A stretch of DNA of 64,000 nucleotides from Streptomyces geranii (GCF_002954775.1 NZ_PJME01000011.1:124001-188000), one strand, 5' to 3'; counted from the stretch's first letter, positions 28,942-38,678 are shown. Program-made: numbers and translations. The notes: generated from the sequence alone by a model not told the origin.

Positions 28942-30259
28942 GATGAACTCCCCCCAGCGCCGCAGGTCGAGTGCGGCACGGTATAACAGTGGATCAGATA
29001 TCGATCAGATAGTGATAGGAATTGCGCAGACACGCCTGCGCACGGGCACGCCCGCACGAGAGGTGAATACAACCGCTACAACCGCTACAACCGCGCACAC
29101 GTGAATCCCTCGATCCCCGCGTTCTCATGCCCCCGCGATCCCCGCGCCCCCATCGCCCAGAGGTATATCACCCCCTGACCTACCGCCGAGGATCGAAACT
29201 TGGTGCGCAAGAGGCTGCTGTGAGCCCATCCATGGAATCGAAAGCGCGCGACGAAACCCCACCACCTGAATGAACGATCAAGAAGACGCGCAGCCCAGAG
29301 CACATGCACGAGACAGACGAGACGGACGAGACACCGGGGAGAACACCGGAACCCCGCCCGCCACTTCACCGACCGACCGCTAATCGGATCACCCGATGGT
29401 GCGATTCCAACGAGATGACCGTACGAATTACCCCCACGTCCGCTAAACGACCCTGCACCCTGGATCCGGGCCGGGATCAGGCTCGGCCAGCGCCTCGATG
29501 ACTGAGTCTGATCGGTTCTGACCGAGGGATGAAATCTGCGACTGGAGCACGGGGCCGGAAGGGACTGGAAAGGAATGGCGAACAGTATTTCGTCGACAAC
29601 GACGACAGACCGCCAACTACGACAGCCCGCCGGCAACGAGTAAATCGCAAATGTCGCAAATTATGAATCGCCCAAGATTTCCGCGAAACCGGTCGGCAGA
29701 CCGTCGGCGAAGCCGCAGCGGCCGATGGCGGCGCCTGAGCGGGCTTCTTACTCACTCTGCGTAATACGTGCAGCTCAAGGTGCGTCTGCGCGCTCGGTCC
29801 TTCTCGGTCTTTCTCGATCGTTCTTAATCCTCATGTTCCCACCACGTTCCCATCCAGCCCTGGGAACGGCCTCCCGACACCCCACCGGGAAAGGGCAGGA
29901 GCCGTTGAGCGGCCAGTTCCGCCAACGGGCCAAGGGATTTCGAAGCGGGGGGCTACACACCCGCATTGGGATGAGAAAGGCATCCTGCCCCCTTCACCCG
30001 GGGCGGAGCCGATGACCGTTCTCGCAGGTCAGCCGCGTGGAAATAGCGTAGCGCATCGGCTTTGACCGGACCCTGCGTCACGACCGGGCCCCATTCGGAG
30101 CACCACAGTCCTGACGCATCAACTCGTTCCAACGGGCCGGGTTGTGGCATCAGCCTGGGTGTCGACTGCGGCCGAGGTGCTACTGGCCGTGCCAGGCAGT
30201 GGGCAGCGAGGTCGCGACCAGTCCCCTGCCCCGGTTGCGGTCTCGCGCAGGATGCGGGG
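28942..30259. other. Long intergenic region upstream of the exopolysaccharide operon
   Basis: About 1.3 kb without a convincing gene. Base composition is visibly less GC-rich than the flanks, and no frame has the expected third-position bias. It holds an 8-bp-arm palindrome (29845-29852 with 29861-29868, GTTCCC/GGGAAC type), which could be an operator. The promoter of the operon must lie at its left end. Codon-like stretches on both strands look random. Confidence 0.55.
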
Positions 30260-30409
30260 ATGGCAGCAAACCTCAGCCGACTGCGGCACGAGAACGTTGA
30301 TCTGTGCCGGACCCTCGCCTTGTACGAGGTGGTAATCCGGCAACTTGCCCTCGAAATTGAGGCCCTGCGAAAGAGCGCCACCGTCGTTCCGCTCCCTACC
30401 TCAAGTCCC
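30260..30409 (+). pseudogene. Relic of a coiled-coil protein gene (copy 1)
   Basis: From the ATG at 30260 about 45 codons (MAANLSRLRHENVDLC...) encode a helical, heptad-like segment. The frame then runs without a stop into antisense of the antiporter gene, so the 3' end has been lost. It is clearly related to the short frame at 38119-38292 on the other strand (shared pattern LxRLRxENVDLxRxLxLYE). The parent gene may be a small accessory protein of a recombinase or transposase, but I do not recognise it securely. Confidence 0.5.
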
Positions 30410-30453
30410 ATTTCGCGTCGGGACCTTGGCCGAGTCCGGACGGCGGACCTCCA

Positions 30454-32043
30454 TCAGTCCACTGTCTCCTGCTGGGTCAGCCGGACCTCGTCGAGGTCGA
30501 GGCGGGCCTGGACCTGGCGCAGGACGCTGTCGTCGATGTGGTTGTCGTCACGGAGGCGGACGACGGTGGCGCGTTTGTGGGCCAGGAGGGCGAGGCGCAG
30601 GGCGGCGTCCTGCTCCGCGTGGCGCACCGCTTGCCGGTCGTCCGTCTCGTCCTCCCCGGCATGGGCGGCCTGGAGGTGGGTCTCGTACTCGCGGCGGATC
30701 CGCTCGGCGATCTCGGGGTCGGTGCCGAGGCCGGCGACGATGTCTGGGAGGGCCTCGTATGCCTCCTCGGCAGCGGTGCTCTCGGCGAGGAGACGTTCTT
30801 CGTCCGCCACGGTGTCCCGGGGCAGCCCGGCCCAGCGGACTACGGCGGGCAGCAGGAGGCCCTGCACCAGGAGGGTGACGACGATGACGCCGGAGGTGAC
30901 GAAGACGATGGTGTCGCGGTTGGGGAAGGGATCGCCGCTGTCCAGCGTGATGGGCACGGACAGGGCCAGTGCGAGCGAGACCGCGCCGCGGAAGCCCGCC
31001 AGCGACATGACCGCCCGGGGGCGGTTGCCCATGCGGCGCAGCCGTTGCTGGGGGCGGCGGTCGAGCAGGCGGATCAGGTACGGGAAGCTGTGGAGGAAGG
31101 CGAAGCGCGCCGCGATCAGCGTCGCGGAGACGGTGGCGACAGCGATGAGGGCGTCGGTGAGGTCGGAGCCGCTCAGAGTGCGGGCGGCTGACTGAGCCTG
31201 GAGCCCGACGAGGACGAACAGGGCGCCGTTGAGGACGAAGGTCGCCAGCGACCAGAACGCCTCGGCCTGCCGTCGCATCGCGGCGACTCCGGCGAAGCGC
31301 GGGCCGGCCTGGCTCATGACGAGCCCGGCGACCACCACGGCCAGGACACCGGAGGCTTCGATCTCCTCGGCGAGCAGATAGGCGGTGAAGGGGATCACGA
31401 TCAGGGCGACGTTGCCCAGTATCGGGTCGGTGAACAGGCGGCGCAGCCGCAGGCCGAGCCAGGCGGTGACCGCGCCGGCCGCCGCTCCGCCGACGTAGGA
31501 GATCAGGAACAGCCAGGTGACGTGGGGCAGGGTGAAGTGCTCCTCGCCGACCGTGATGCCGACGGCGAGTCCGTAGATCACCAGGGCGGTGCCGTCGTTG
31601 ATGAGGCTCTCGGCGCGCAGGAGGGTGACGTTGCGGCGGGGCAGTGCCCGGGCCAGCACGCCGACCGCGGTCGCGTCGGTCGGGGCGAGGGCCGCGCCGA
31701 GTACCCAGGCCGGTCCCCAGGGCAGGCCGAGGGCGTGGGCGACGGCGGCCACGGCCCAGGCGGTGAGGACGACCAGCAGGGTGCTCATCAGCACGATGGC
31801 GCGCAGGTCCCGGCGGATCTCGCGCAGGGAGGTGGTCAGGCTCTCCCAGAAGAGCAGGGCGGGGAGGAACAGCAGCAGCACGGCCTCCGGGGGCATCCGT
31901 ACCTCGCGCAGGGCGGGGATGAAGCCGAGGACGGCTCCGGTGAGCAGCAGGAGGATGGGCGGGGCGATGCGCAGGTGGGGGCCGACGGCGTTGCACAGCA
32001 GCACGGCCAGGCCGAGGACCACGACGAGTTCGAGAGCGAGCAC
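30454..32043 (-). CDS. Na+/H+ (CPA1-type) antiporter
   Basis: This 529-aa protein has about twelve hydrophobic segments over residues 1-400 and motifs of the monovalent cation/proton antiporter-1 family: FLPALLFWESL, the unwound-helix segment AALAPTDATAVGVLA and the pair ESLINDGTALVIYG. A cytosolic, highly charged tail of about 110 residues follows. It should exchange Na+ or K+ for protons across the cell membrane. It is the last gene of a minus-strand block of stress/detoxification genes, 50 bp from the reductase gene. Confidence 0.92.
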   Translation of the reverse strand: MLALELVVVLGLAVLLCNAVGPHLRIAPPILLLLTGAVLGFIPALREVRMPPEAVLLLFLPALLFWESLTTSLREIRRDLRAIVLMSTLLVVLTAWAVAAVAHALGLPWGPAWVLGAALAPTDATAVGVLARALPRRNVTLLRAESLINDGTALVIYGLAVGITVGEEHFTLPHVTWLFLISYVGGAAAGAVTAWLGLRLRRLFTDPILGNVALIVIPFTAYLLAEEIEASGVLAVVVAGLVMSQAGPRFAGVAAMRRQAEAFWSLATFVLNGALFVLVGLQAQSAARTLSGSDLTDALIAVATVSATLIAARFAFLHSFPYLIRLLDRRPQQRLRRMGNRPRAVMSLAGFRGAVSLALALSVPITLDSGDPFPNRDTIVFVTSGVIVVTLLVQGLLLPAVVRWAGLPRDTVADEERLLAESTAAEEAYEALPDIVAGLGTDPEIAERIRREYETHLQAAHAGEDETDDRQAVRHAEQDAALRLALLAHKRATVVRLRDDNHIDDSVLRQVQARLDLDEVRLTQQETVD

Positions 32044-32093
32044 GGCAGTCCTCCGTGGTCGAGTGCGGGGCAGGGGCTGTGGGGGAGGCGGGG

Positions 32094-33092
32094 TCAGGGC
32101 ACCGTCAGAACGATCTTTCCTCGGGCCTGGTGGGTGCGCACGCGCCCGGCCGCCGCGTGCGCCTGGTGGAAGCCGTGGACGCTGTCGATGACGGGGCGGA
32201 TCCGGCCGTCGGCGACGGCGGGAAGCACTTGGTGGGGCAGGGCGGTGATGACCCGGCCGAGGTCGGCCGGGCGGCCGAAGCCGTAGGAGACGCCGTGGAC
32301 GGTCAGGTTGCGGTAGGAAAGGGTGTCGAGGTCGACGGTGGACGCGGGTCCGTCGAGGCGGCCGATGTTGACGACATGGCCGCCGGTACGGGTGGCGGGC
32401 AGGCAGGCGGCGAAGGTGGGGCCGCCGACATGGTCGAGGACGATGTCCGCGCCGTCGCCGTCGGTCGCCTTCAGGACGGCCTGGGTGAGGTCCTGGTGTG
32501 CGGTGACGATGACGGTGTCGGCTCCGGCCTCGGTGAGCAGTCCGGCCCTGCCGGGCGACCGGGTGGTGGCCAGCACACCGGATGCGCCGAGGGCCCTGGC
32601 GATCTGGATGCCAAGCAGGCCGATGGCGGAGGTGGCCCCGGTGATGAGAACCCGGTGGCCGGGCCTGAATCCGGCCACCGTGAGGGCGCCGTGTTCGGTG
32701 AGCAGGCCGGTGGGCAGGGCTGCTGCCTCTTCGTAGCCGATGCCTTCGGGAATGCTGGTCACGTGCCGGTGGTCGGCCGGCACGTACTGGGCGAAGGCAC
32801 GCGGGGTGGTGCCCATGACAGGGCGGCCCACCGCGGGGCTGTCGACACCGTCGCCGAGCGCGACGACCTCTCCCGCGAACTCGTAGCCCGCCAGGTACTC
32901 CTCGCCCTGCCCTGTGGCCGGGTCGTAGGACTGCCTGAGGAGCGGTACATCGGCGTGGTTGAGGGCGACCGCCCGCACCCGCACCAGCACCTGGCCGGGG
33001 CCCGGCTCGGGCACAGACACCTCCCGCGCCTGCCAGTCGGGTCCGAGACCGCCGAAGAGAGCGGTCATGGTCGTCGGGCGCCTCGTGGTCAT
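32094..33092 (-). CDS. Zinc-free medium-chain reductase (quinone oxidoreductase-like)
   Basis: This 332-aa protein has the GroES-like N-terminal fold (PGPGQVLVRVRAVALNHADV) and a nucleotide-binding domain with TGATSAIGLLGIQIA. The cysteines that bind catalytic zinc in alcohol dehydrogenases are absent, so it is a QOR-type NADPH reductase, probably acting on quinones or reactive carbonyls. It belongs to the block with the antiporter, PEBP protein and hydrolases. Confidence 0.9.
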   Translation of the reverse strand: MTTRRPTTMTALFGGLGPDWQAREVSVPEPGPGQVLVRVRAVALNHADVPLLRQSYDPATGQGEEYLAGYEFAGEVVALGDGVDSPAVGRPVMGTTPRAFAQYVPADHRHVTSIPEGIGYEEAAALPTGLLTEHGALTVAGFRPGHRVLITGATSAIGLLGIQIARALGASGVLATTRSPGRAGLLTEAGADTVIVTAHQDLTQAVLKATDGDGADIVLDHVGGPTFAACLPATRTGGHVVNIGRLDGPASTVDLDTLSYRNLTVHGVSYGFGRPADLGRVITALPHQVLPAVADGRIRPVIDSVHGFHQAHAAAGRVRTHQARGKIVLTVP

Positions 33093-33195
33093 GGAGTCTC
33101 CCGGTGTCCGTGCGCCGTGCCGCAGCGTGGTGCCGTGTCAGGTACGGGGCGGGGCCGGGGAGGGGACTGCCTCGGCCGCTGTCTGGATGATGGGT

Positions 33196-33735
33196 TCAGG
33201 CGGGTGTCTGTGAGGTGGGGGTGAGGGTGGCGCGGGCCAGCGTGTGGCCGTACAGCTGGAAGCCCAGCCAGGCCGGGGTGGCGCTGTCGTCGATGTCGAG
33301 GCGCGGGGTGTCGAGTGCGTGGACGACGAAGTAGTAGCGGTGCGGGCCGTGGCCGGGCGGCGGCGCGGCGCCCAGGAACCGCCGCTGTCCGGCGTCGTTG
33401 GCCAGCGTCCTCGCGCCGTCGGGCAGACCGGCTCCGCTCCCGTCACCGGCGCCCGAGGCCAGCTCGGTGACGGTGGCGGGGATGTCGAGGACCGCCCAGT
33501 GCCAGAACCCGCTCGCGGTCGGGGCGTCCGCGTCGTAGCAGGTCACCGCGTAACTCTGCGTCGCTGTGGGCTGTCCCTCCCAGGCCAGGTATGGCGAGCG
33601 GTCCTGACCCGGACCGCCGAAGATCCCGCTGCGCTGCGCGACACCGAGGGCCTGGCCGTCGGCAATGTCGTCACTGCGCAGCCGGAAGGCCCGCACCGGG
33701 GGCAGGAAGCTGTAGGGATCGGGTGTCTGGGGCAT
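33196..33735 (-). CDS. YbhB/YbcL-type PEBP family protein
   Basis: This 179-aa protein of the phosphatidylethanolamine-binding / Raf-kinase-inhibitor-like family has SPYLAWEG, the ligand-site segment CYDADAPTASGFWHWAVLDIP and PPPGHGPHRYYFVVHALD. Length is normal for bacterial members. Their role is poorly known; small anionic ligands are bound in eukaryotic relatives. There is no signal peptide. Confidence 0.92.
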   Translation of the reverse strand: MPQTPDPYSFLPPVRAFRLRSDDIADGQALGVAQRSGIFGGPGQDRSPYLAWEGQPTATQSYAVTCYDADAPTASGFWHWAVLDIPATVTELASGAGDGSGAGLPDGARTLANDAGQRRFLGAAPPPGHGPHRYYFVVHALDTPRLDIDDSATPAWLGFQLYGHTLARATLTPTSQTPA

Positions 33736-33920
33736 CGCTCGTTCTCCAGATGGAGGGGGTGGGGTGCATCTCCGCGCCCCGCCTGGGCGGGGTGCGGGCC
33801 AGGGTCCGTGGTGGTCCGGGCCTGGGACGCCTGGCTGTGGGGGGGTGCGAGGGGGTGGCCGACGCCGGTGTTCTGGCGCCGGCCGGGGGATTCAGTGGAC
33901 CGGTCGGTGGGGCCGACTGG

Positions 33921-34856
33921 TCAGAGGTGCTTGTTGTAGAAGGGGATCAGGGCGGCCAGGGCCTGCTCGGTGGCCTCGGGCTTCCAGTACATGTCGTAGT
34001 GGGACTGGCCGGGCACGACGAGGAGGTCCTTCTCCTGCGAGCGCGCCCGGTTGAGGAGGTCGAACCCGTCGCGGTAGGCGCCGAACTCGCCCGGGACGCC
34101 GCCGACCACGATCTGGAGCGGCTGCGTGAGGAGCTTCTCGGCCAGGTGGTAGGCGTCCCAGCCGAGGGTCGCTCCCATGTGGGAGAACAGGGACTTGTTC
34201 ACGCCGTTGGGCTGCTGCCCGCGGTCGGTGCGGTAGTACTTGGTGGCCTCCAGCACGTCGAGCGCGGTGATACCGAGCTCGGCGGCCTGCTCCGGCGATT
34301 CGGGCAGGGCGACGTCGACGCGAAGTTCCGCGCCGCGGGCTTCGGCGGTGCGCTGCCTGGCGACGGCCTCCAGGGCCGTGATCGCCTTGTCGGAGCCGGT
34401 GTCGGCGCTGAGGGCGCCCTCGCGCATGAGGCGGCCGAAGTTGACGGCGGTGACAGTGCCGACGGCCTTGAAGCGGCGTTCAGTCATCGCGGCGTTCACG
34501 GCGTAGCCGCCACCGCCGCAGATGCCCAGGACGCCGATGCGGTCCTCGTCGACGTAGCCGAGGGTGACCAGGTGGTCCACGGCGCAGCGGAAGTCCTCCA
34601 CCCGCAGGCCCGGGTCCTCGATCCAGCGGGGCTCGCCGCCGCTGGCGCCCTGGTGGGTGGCGTCGAAGGCGAGGACGACGTAGCCGGCTTCGGCGAGCTT
34701 GGCGCCGTAGATGTTGCCGGAGGTCTGCTCCTTGCAGCTGCCGATCGGGTGGGCGCTGACGATCGCCGGATACGTCCGGTCCGGGTCGAAGCCGGGCGGG
34801 AAGTAGATGTCGGCGGCGACGTCCAGGTTCTTGTTCTTGAAGGTCACGGATTCCAC
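33921..34856 (-). CDS. Alpha/beta hydrolase with Cys nucleophile (copy 1)
   Basis: This 311-aa protein has the alpha/beta-hydrolase core with a nucleophile elbow G-I-C-G-G (Cys113), an oxyanion segment HPIGS and a C-terminal His in PGQSHYDMYW. The Cys in place of Ser is like dienelactone hydrolases. It is homologous to the second hydrolase encoded at 36061-36963 and each is paired with a reductase gene, so the block contains a duplicated hydrolase-reductase module. The substrate is unknown. Confidence 0.88.
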   Translation of the reverse strand: MESVTFKNKNLDVAADIYFPPGFDPDRTYPAIVSAHPIGSCKEQTSGNIYGAKLAEAGYVVLAFDATHQGASGGEPRWIEDPGLRVEDFRCAVDHLVTLGYVDEDRIGVLGICGGGGYAVNAAMTERRFKAVGTVTAVNFGRLMREGALSADTGSDKAITALEAVARQRTAEARGAELRVDVALPESPEQAAELGITALDVLEATKYYRTDRGQQPNGVNKSLFSHMGATLGWDAYHLAEKLLTQPLQIVVGGVPGEFGAYRDGFDLLNRARSQEKDLLVVPGQSHYDMYWKPEATEQALAALIPFYNKHL

Positions 34857-34979
34857 GGGGAAACACCTCGTTGCTGTGCGATGGATGATCTGGATCGGTT
34901 GGCTCCGGTCGCCGCGAGGCGGGGCGGGGCGCGATGCCCTGCCGGCTGCCGGAAGCAGTCCGGTGGGCCCTTGCAGGGG

Positions 34980-35864
34980 TCAGGGGGTGAGGACGACGCG
35001 TCCTCGTAGCCCGGGCGCGGACGCGTGGGCGTAGGCGGTGGCGGCGTGGTCGAACGTCTGCCGTTCTGCCAATCTGACGCGTAGCTCGCCCCGGTCGACG
35101 TGCGCGGCCAGAGCGGTCAGCTGGCTCGCGTCGGGATGGGCGTTGAGGAACCCGCCCTCGACTTCGGGGAGCGACTGCCCGACGGTGCTCAGGAATCGGC
35201 CGCCGGGACGGATCACGTGACGCCACGCGTCGTCGATGCGCGCGGTGGCGAGCATCTTGTCCACCCCCAGGGGGCGGGCGGCCCGCACTTCGGCGACGGC
35301 GGTGTGACCGCGAGCGACGAAGCGGGCTCCGAGCCCGGCCACGACATCGGCGTCCGCCGGTGATGCGACGCCCCACACCTCGGCCCCCTGGGCGACGGCG
35401 AGGTCGATCGCGAACCCTCCGATCGAACCGGCGGCGCCGACGACCAGCAGCGATTCACCGGCCGTGATGCCCAGCCCGGCCAGCGCCTGCCAGGCCGTCG
35501 TGCCGTTGAGCGGCAGCGTCGCGGCGTGTGCGGCGTCGACGGTGCGGGGCGCCTTGGCTGTCGCCGACGCGTCGAGGGCCACGTATTCCGCCTGGGTCCC
35601 ACGGCCGCTGGACAGCCAGTAGGTCCACCCGATGACGGCGTCTCCCGGACGGAACTCGTGGACACCCTGGCCGACGGCGTCCACGACGCCGGCGGCCTCC
35701 CAGCCAAGGGTTCGGTTCCACGGGCCGGACCGGGAGGTGTCCACGTCGATGGGGTTGATCCCGGCTGCGGCGACCCGTACCAGAACCTGCCCTGCCGACG
35801 GCTGCGGCTGGGGGACGTCGACCACCGACACCGCTGTGCTCGGGGATGACGTCACTGCCTTCAT
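34980..35864 (-). CDS. NADPH-dependent medium-chain reductase
   Basis: This 294-aa protein starts at the ATG at 35864, directly after a strong AAGGAGGAGTC ribosome site; an upstream GTG at 35885 is rejected. It has a GroES-like domain (GQVLVRVAAAGINPIDVD) and the nucleotide site VVGAAGSIGGFAIDLA. There are no zinc ligands. It is a quinone-reductase-type enzyme, shorter than the one at 32094-33092, and lies between the two hydrolase genes. Confidence 0.9.
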   Translation of the reverse strand: MKAVTSSPSTAVSVVDVPQPQPSAGQVLVRVAAAGINPIDVDTSRSGPWNRTLGWEAAGVVDAVGQGVHEFRPGDAVIGWTYWLSSGRGTQAEYVALDASATAKAPRTVDAAHAATLPLNGTTAWQALAGLGITAGESLLVVGAAGSIGGFAIDLAVAQGAEVWGVASPADADVVAGLGARFVARGHTAVAEVRAARPLGVDKMLATARIDDAWRHVIRPGGRFLSTVGQSLPEVEGGFLNAHPDASQLTALAAHVDRGELRVRLAERQTFDHAATAYAHASAPGLRGRVVLTP

Positions 35865-36060
35865 GACTCCTCCTTGGTAGGACAAGCCCCCACGTTCGTC
35901 TTCATTTCCTTCGCCTCTCCTTTCGCAGGAGAGGCGAGCGGCACCATCAGCCGGATCCGTGCGCCCCGGCGTTCCGGAGCGGCTTCGGATTTGCGGACCT
36001 CATGTGCGACGCGGCCCTCACCGGGTTCCCAGGCCCCGACCGACGGGTCGCCGCTGGGGC

Positions 36061-36963
36061 TCAGAGGTACTTCGTGAAGAACGGCGACAGGTGGGCCGTC
36101 ACCTGGTCGACGTACTCGGGCACGTCGTAGAGGGAGACATGTCCGGCGCCCTCGACAAGGGCCAGCTCCTTGGGGGCGTTGACCCGGGGCAGCAACTGCT
36201 CGGCCTGCCACAGGGAGCCCGCCTTACTGCCGGCGACCATCAGCAGCGGCTGGGTGAGCAGGGTCTCGACCTGGTGGAAGGCGTCGAAGGCGTAGACGTT
36301 CGCGATGCTGGTGAACAGCATGCGGTTGTCGGCGTTCGGGTGCTGGGCACGGGGTGTGCGGTAGTAGTCGTGGGCCTCGGCCATGTCGGGGACGGTGGTC
36401 TCGTCCACCGTCTCGGGCACGTACGGCACGATCGCGGCGTCGGCGCCCCGGGCCTCGGCGGCGCGCTGTGCGGCGACCGCGTCGAGGGTGGCGAGCTGGG
36501 TGGCGACGGGCTCGGTACCGTCCCAGCCGAGGCGGTAGGCGGCGCCGATGTCGATGGGGCTGATGGTGCCGACGGCCTTGATACGGCGGTCGGTCATCGT
36601 GGCGTTGACGGCGTAACCGGCGCCGGCGCAGATGCCCAGTACTCCGATGCGGTCGGTGTCGACGTAGCCGAGCGTGGACAGGTAATCCACGGCGGCCCGT
36701 ACGTCCTCGACCCGGGAGGCGGGGTCTTCGAGATGACGGGGCGTTCCGCCGCTCTCCCCCTGGTGGGAGGCGTCGAAGGCGAGGGTGACGAAGCCCTCGC
36801 GGGCGAGCTTGGCGGCGTAGAGGCCGGCCGTCTGCTCCTTGACGCCGCCACCGGGGTGCACGGAGACGACCGCCGGGTACGACCGGTCCTCCGAGAAGCC
36901 GTCCGGGAGGTGGAGGTTCCCAGCCATGGTGATGCCGGCGTTGTCGAAGGTGACGTTCTGCAC
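36061..36963 (-). CDS. Alpha/beta hydrolase with Cys nucleophile (copy 2)
   Basis: This 300-aa protein is clearly related to the hydrolase at 33921-34856 along its whole length (DRIGVLGICAGAGYAVNA, Cys112; FDASHQGESGG; C-terminal VEGAGHVSLYD). It is the first gene of the minus-strand block and is divergent from an XRE-type regulator gene 212 bp away, which probably controls it. Confidence 0.88.
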   Translation of the reverse strand: MQNVTFDNAGITMAGNLHLPDGFSEDRSYPAVVSVHPGGGVKEQTAGLYAAKLAREGFVTLAFDASHQGESGGTPRHLEDPASRVEDVRAAVDYLSTLGYVDTDRIGVLGICAGAGYAVNATMTDRRIKAVGTISPIDIGAAYRLGWDGTEPVATQLATLDAVAAQRAAEARGADAAIVPYVPETVDETTVPDMAEAHDYYRTPRAQHPNADNRMLFTSIANVYAFDAFHQVETLLTQPLLMVAGSKAGSLWQAEQLLPRVNAPKELALVEGAGHVSLYDVPEYVDQVTAHLSPFFTKYL

Positions 36964-37175
36964 GGTGATGTCCTTCGCTGATCTGTCCGGGAGAGCAGCC
37001 GTGAGGCCGACCGCTCACCCGATCGGGGGAAAGCCCGCGGAGCCGGTCCGAAACCATGCGGTGCGCGCGAGCCGACAACCATGCAACCGCCGCATCGCCG
37101 CATGAGGGAGTCACTGCTGAAAGGTGTCATGGCAGGGCACCCCACCCGGCCCTGCGGCTGCCTAGCCTGGAAGAC
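36964..37175. promoter_or_regulatory. Divergent intergenic region, hydrolase / XRE regulator
   Basis: This 212-bp region lies between divergent genes. It holds two direct AACCATGC repeats at about 37052 and 37078 that could be operator half-sites. A TAGCCT -10-like hexamer lies about 10 nt before the regulator ATG, which would give a very short leader. Confidence 0.4.
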
Positions 37176-38057
37176 ATGGACCACCGCAGCGAGATCCGCG
37201 AGTTCCTGACCTCCCGACGGGCAAGGATCACCCCCGACCAGGCCGGACTGCCCAGCTACGGCACCCGGCGGGTGCCCGGCCTGCGCCGCGCGGAGGCCGC
37301 CCAGCTCGCCGGGGTCAGCGTCGAGTACTACGCCCGCCTGGAGCGCGGCAACCTCACTGGCGTGTCCGAGGCCGTCCTGGACGCGATCGCCCGCGCCCTG
37401 CGGCTGGACGACGCCGAGCGGGCCCACCTCCACGACCTGGCCCGCACCGCCGGAACGAGCCCACGTCGACGCAAACCGGCCAGGGCCCCGCAGGGCGTGC
37501 GCCCCAACGTCCAGCGCCTCCTCGACACGATGACCGACACCCCCGCAACCGTCATCAACGGCCGCACGGACGTCCTGGCGAGCAACGCACTCGGCCGGGC
37601 CCTGTTCGCACCGCTCCACGACAGTGCGTGGCAGCCTCCCAACCACGCCCGATTCATCTATCTCGACACCCGCTCCCACGATTTCTGGGACAACTGGGAC
37701 CACGCCGCGGACGACGCCGTGGCCCTCCTGCACGCCCACGCCGGCCGCAACCCCTTCGACCCGGACCTGACGGCCCTGATCGGCGAACTGTCCACCCGCA
37801 GCCCGGACTTCCGCACCCGCTGGGCCCGCCACGACGTCCGCCGCCACACCACCGGCGTCAAACACCTCCACCACCCCGCCATCGGCACCCTCCACCTCAC
37901 CTTCGAGGCCATGGCACTCGTCGCCGACGACGACCTGACCCTCCTCGCCTTCGGCGCCGAACCCGGCACCCCCTCCGCAGACGGCCTACGCCTGCTGACC
38001 ACCTGGGCGGCCACCCACAATCAACAGCGCGCGGTCCCTACCGTCGACGAGACCTGA
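37176..38057 (+). CDS. XRE-family regulator with MmyB-like ligand domain
   Basis: This 293-aa protein has an N-terminal helix-turn-helix (VPGLRRAEAAQLAGVSVEYYARLERGNL) and a C-terminal domain typical of MmyB-like regulators. That domain includes VINGRTDVLASNALGRALF and ends with a segment rich in His (RRHTTGVKHLHHPAIG). Such proteins are common beside single oxidoreductase or hydrolase genes in Streptomyces and usually regulate them. The ATG at 37176 is chosen over upstream codons because it starts the family-typical MDHRSEIREFL. Confidence 0.92.
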   Translation: MDHRSEIREFLTSRRARITPDQAGLPSYGTRRVPGLRRAEAAQLAGVSVEYYARLERGNLTGVSEAVLDAIARALRLDDAERAHLHDLARTAGTSPRRRKPARAPQGVRPNVQRLLDTMTDTPATVINGRTDVLASNALGRALFAPLHDSAWQPPNHARFIYLDTRSHDFWDNWDHAADDAVALLHAHAGRNPFDPDLTALIGELSTRSPDFRTRWARHDVRRHTTGVKHLHHPAIGTLHLTFEAMALVADDDLTLLAFGAEPGTPSADGLRLLTTWAATHNQQRAVPTVDET

Positions 38058-38118
38058 GCGATCGGCCTGGACCCTCCCAGCACCCCGCGAACGCCTGAGC
38101 TGTTGTCGCTGCCGCCGC

Positions 38119-38292
38119 TTAGCTCTGGATCGCCGGGTCCGGCCGGGAGCGAGCGGGCAGTACCAGAACGGTGGCACCTCGGCGCAGGGCGGTGTTTTCG
38201 AGGGTGAGCTGCCGAACGGCCTCCTCGTACAGCTCCAGGATGCGGCGCAGGTCGACGTTCTCCTGCCGCAACCGGTGCAGGTTCGCCTTCAT
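38119..38292 (-). pseudogene. Relic of a coiled-coil protein gene (copy 2)
   Basis: Fifty-seven codons from ATG 38292 (MKANLHRLRQENVDLR...) end at a TAG. The frame extends upstream to 38412 without similarity. The helical core matches the relic at 30260 on the other strand, with about two thirds identical residues. It could be an intact microprotein, but its fragmentary relation to copy 1 suggests a remnant. Confidence 0.45.
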
Positions 38293-38577
38293 CCGCTCGC
38301 CGGGCGACGGGCGGGGCGGACGCGCCCGGCTGCGCCGCATCATGACCCGCCTCGACCCGCACCTCTGCCCGGGCTCCTTCCTCACCTGCGCGCCCGACGC
38401 CGACACCGTCACGGCTGCCCTGGATAACTCCGGCTCCGACCATGACCCGCCGGACAGAACCTAACCAAGTCCGACTTGAACCCCACCATGATCACTTTTA
38501 GTGATCATGGTGATAGGGAACAATTAGGCACTTACTCACCCTGCCGCCGTTCCCAGAATGTTCCCAGCAGGACACAG

Positions 38578-38608
38578 AAAAGGCCCTCCATGTCACCCAT
38601 GGAGGGCC
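38578..38608 (-). terminator. Original rho-independent terminator of tRNA-Thr, now separated from it
   Basis: An 11-bp perfect stem (38582-38592 with 38598-38608) is followed on the minus strand by TTTT. It lies 27 bp beyond the left att copy, exactly where the chromosomal tRNA-Thr transcript ended before the element inserted. Confidence 0.75.
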
Positions 38609-38634
38609 ATCACTCATCTGACCTGCACTTCCTT

Positions 38635-38678
38635 GAGCCGCCTTCGGGATTCGAACCCGAGACCTACGCATTACGAGT
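38635..38678. other. attL (44-bp att copy)
   Basis: Identical over 44 bp to 52997-53040. It contains the 3' half of tRNA-Thr from the anticodon loop onward; beyond 38678 the sequence no longer matches a tRNA. Confidence 0.92.

Noticed and set aside
29085..29636. Minus-strand 183-codon frame in the long intergenic region
   Set aside because: No ribosome site, no codon bias, Arg/Ser/Trp/Cys-rich composition typical of chance frames.
29725..30015. Possible riboswitch or small gene in the G-rich stretch near 29940-30010
   Set aside because: No consistent helices or known motif could be drawn by eye; the frame lacks coding signs.
38119..38608. Possible CRISPR or IS inverted repeats near the left element end
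   Set aside because: The only inverted repeat is the tRNA terminator; no spacer-repeat pattern and no transposase frame exist.
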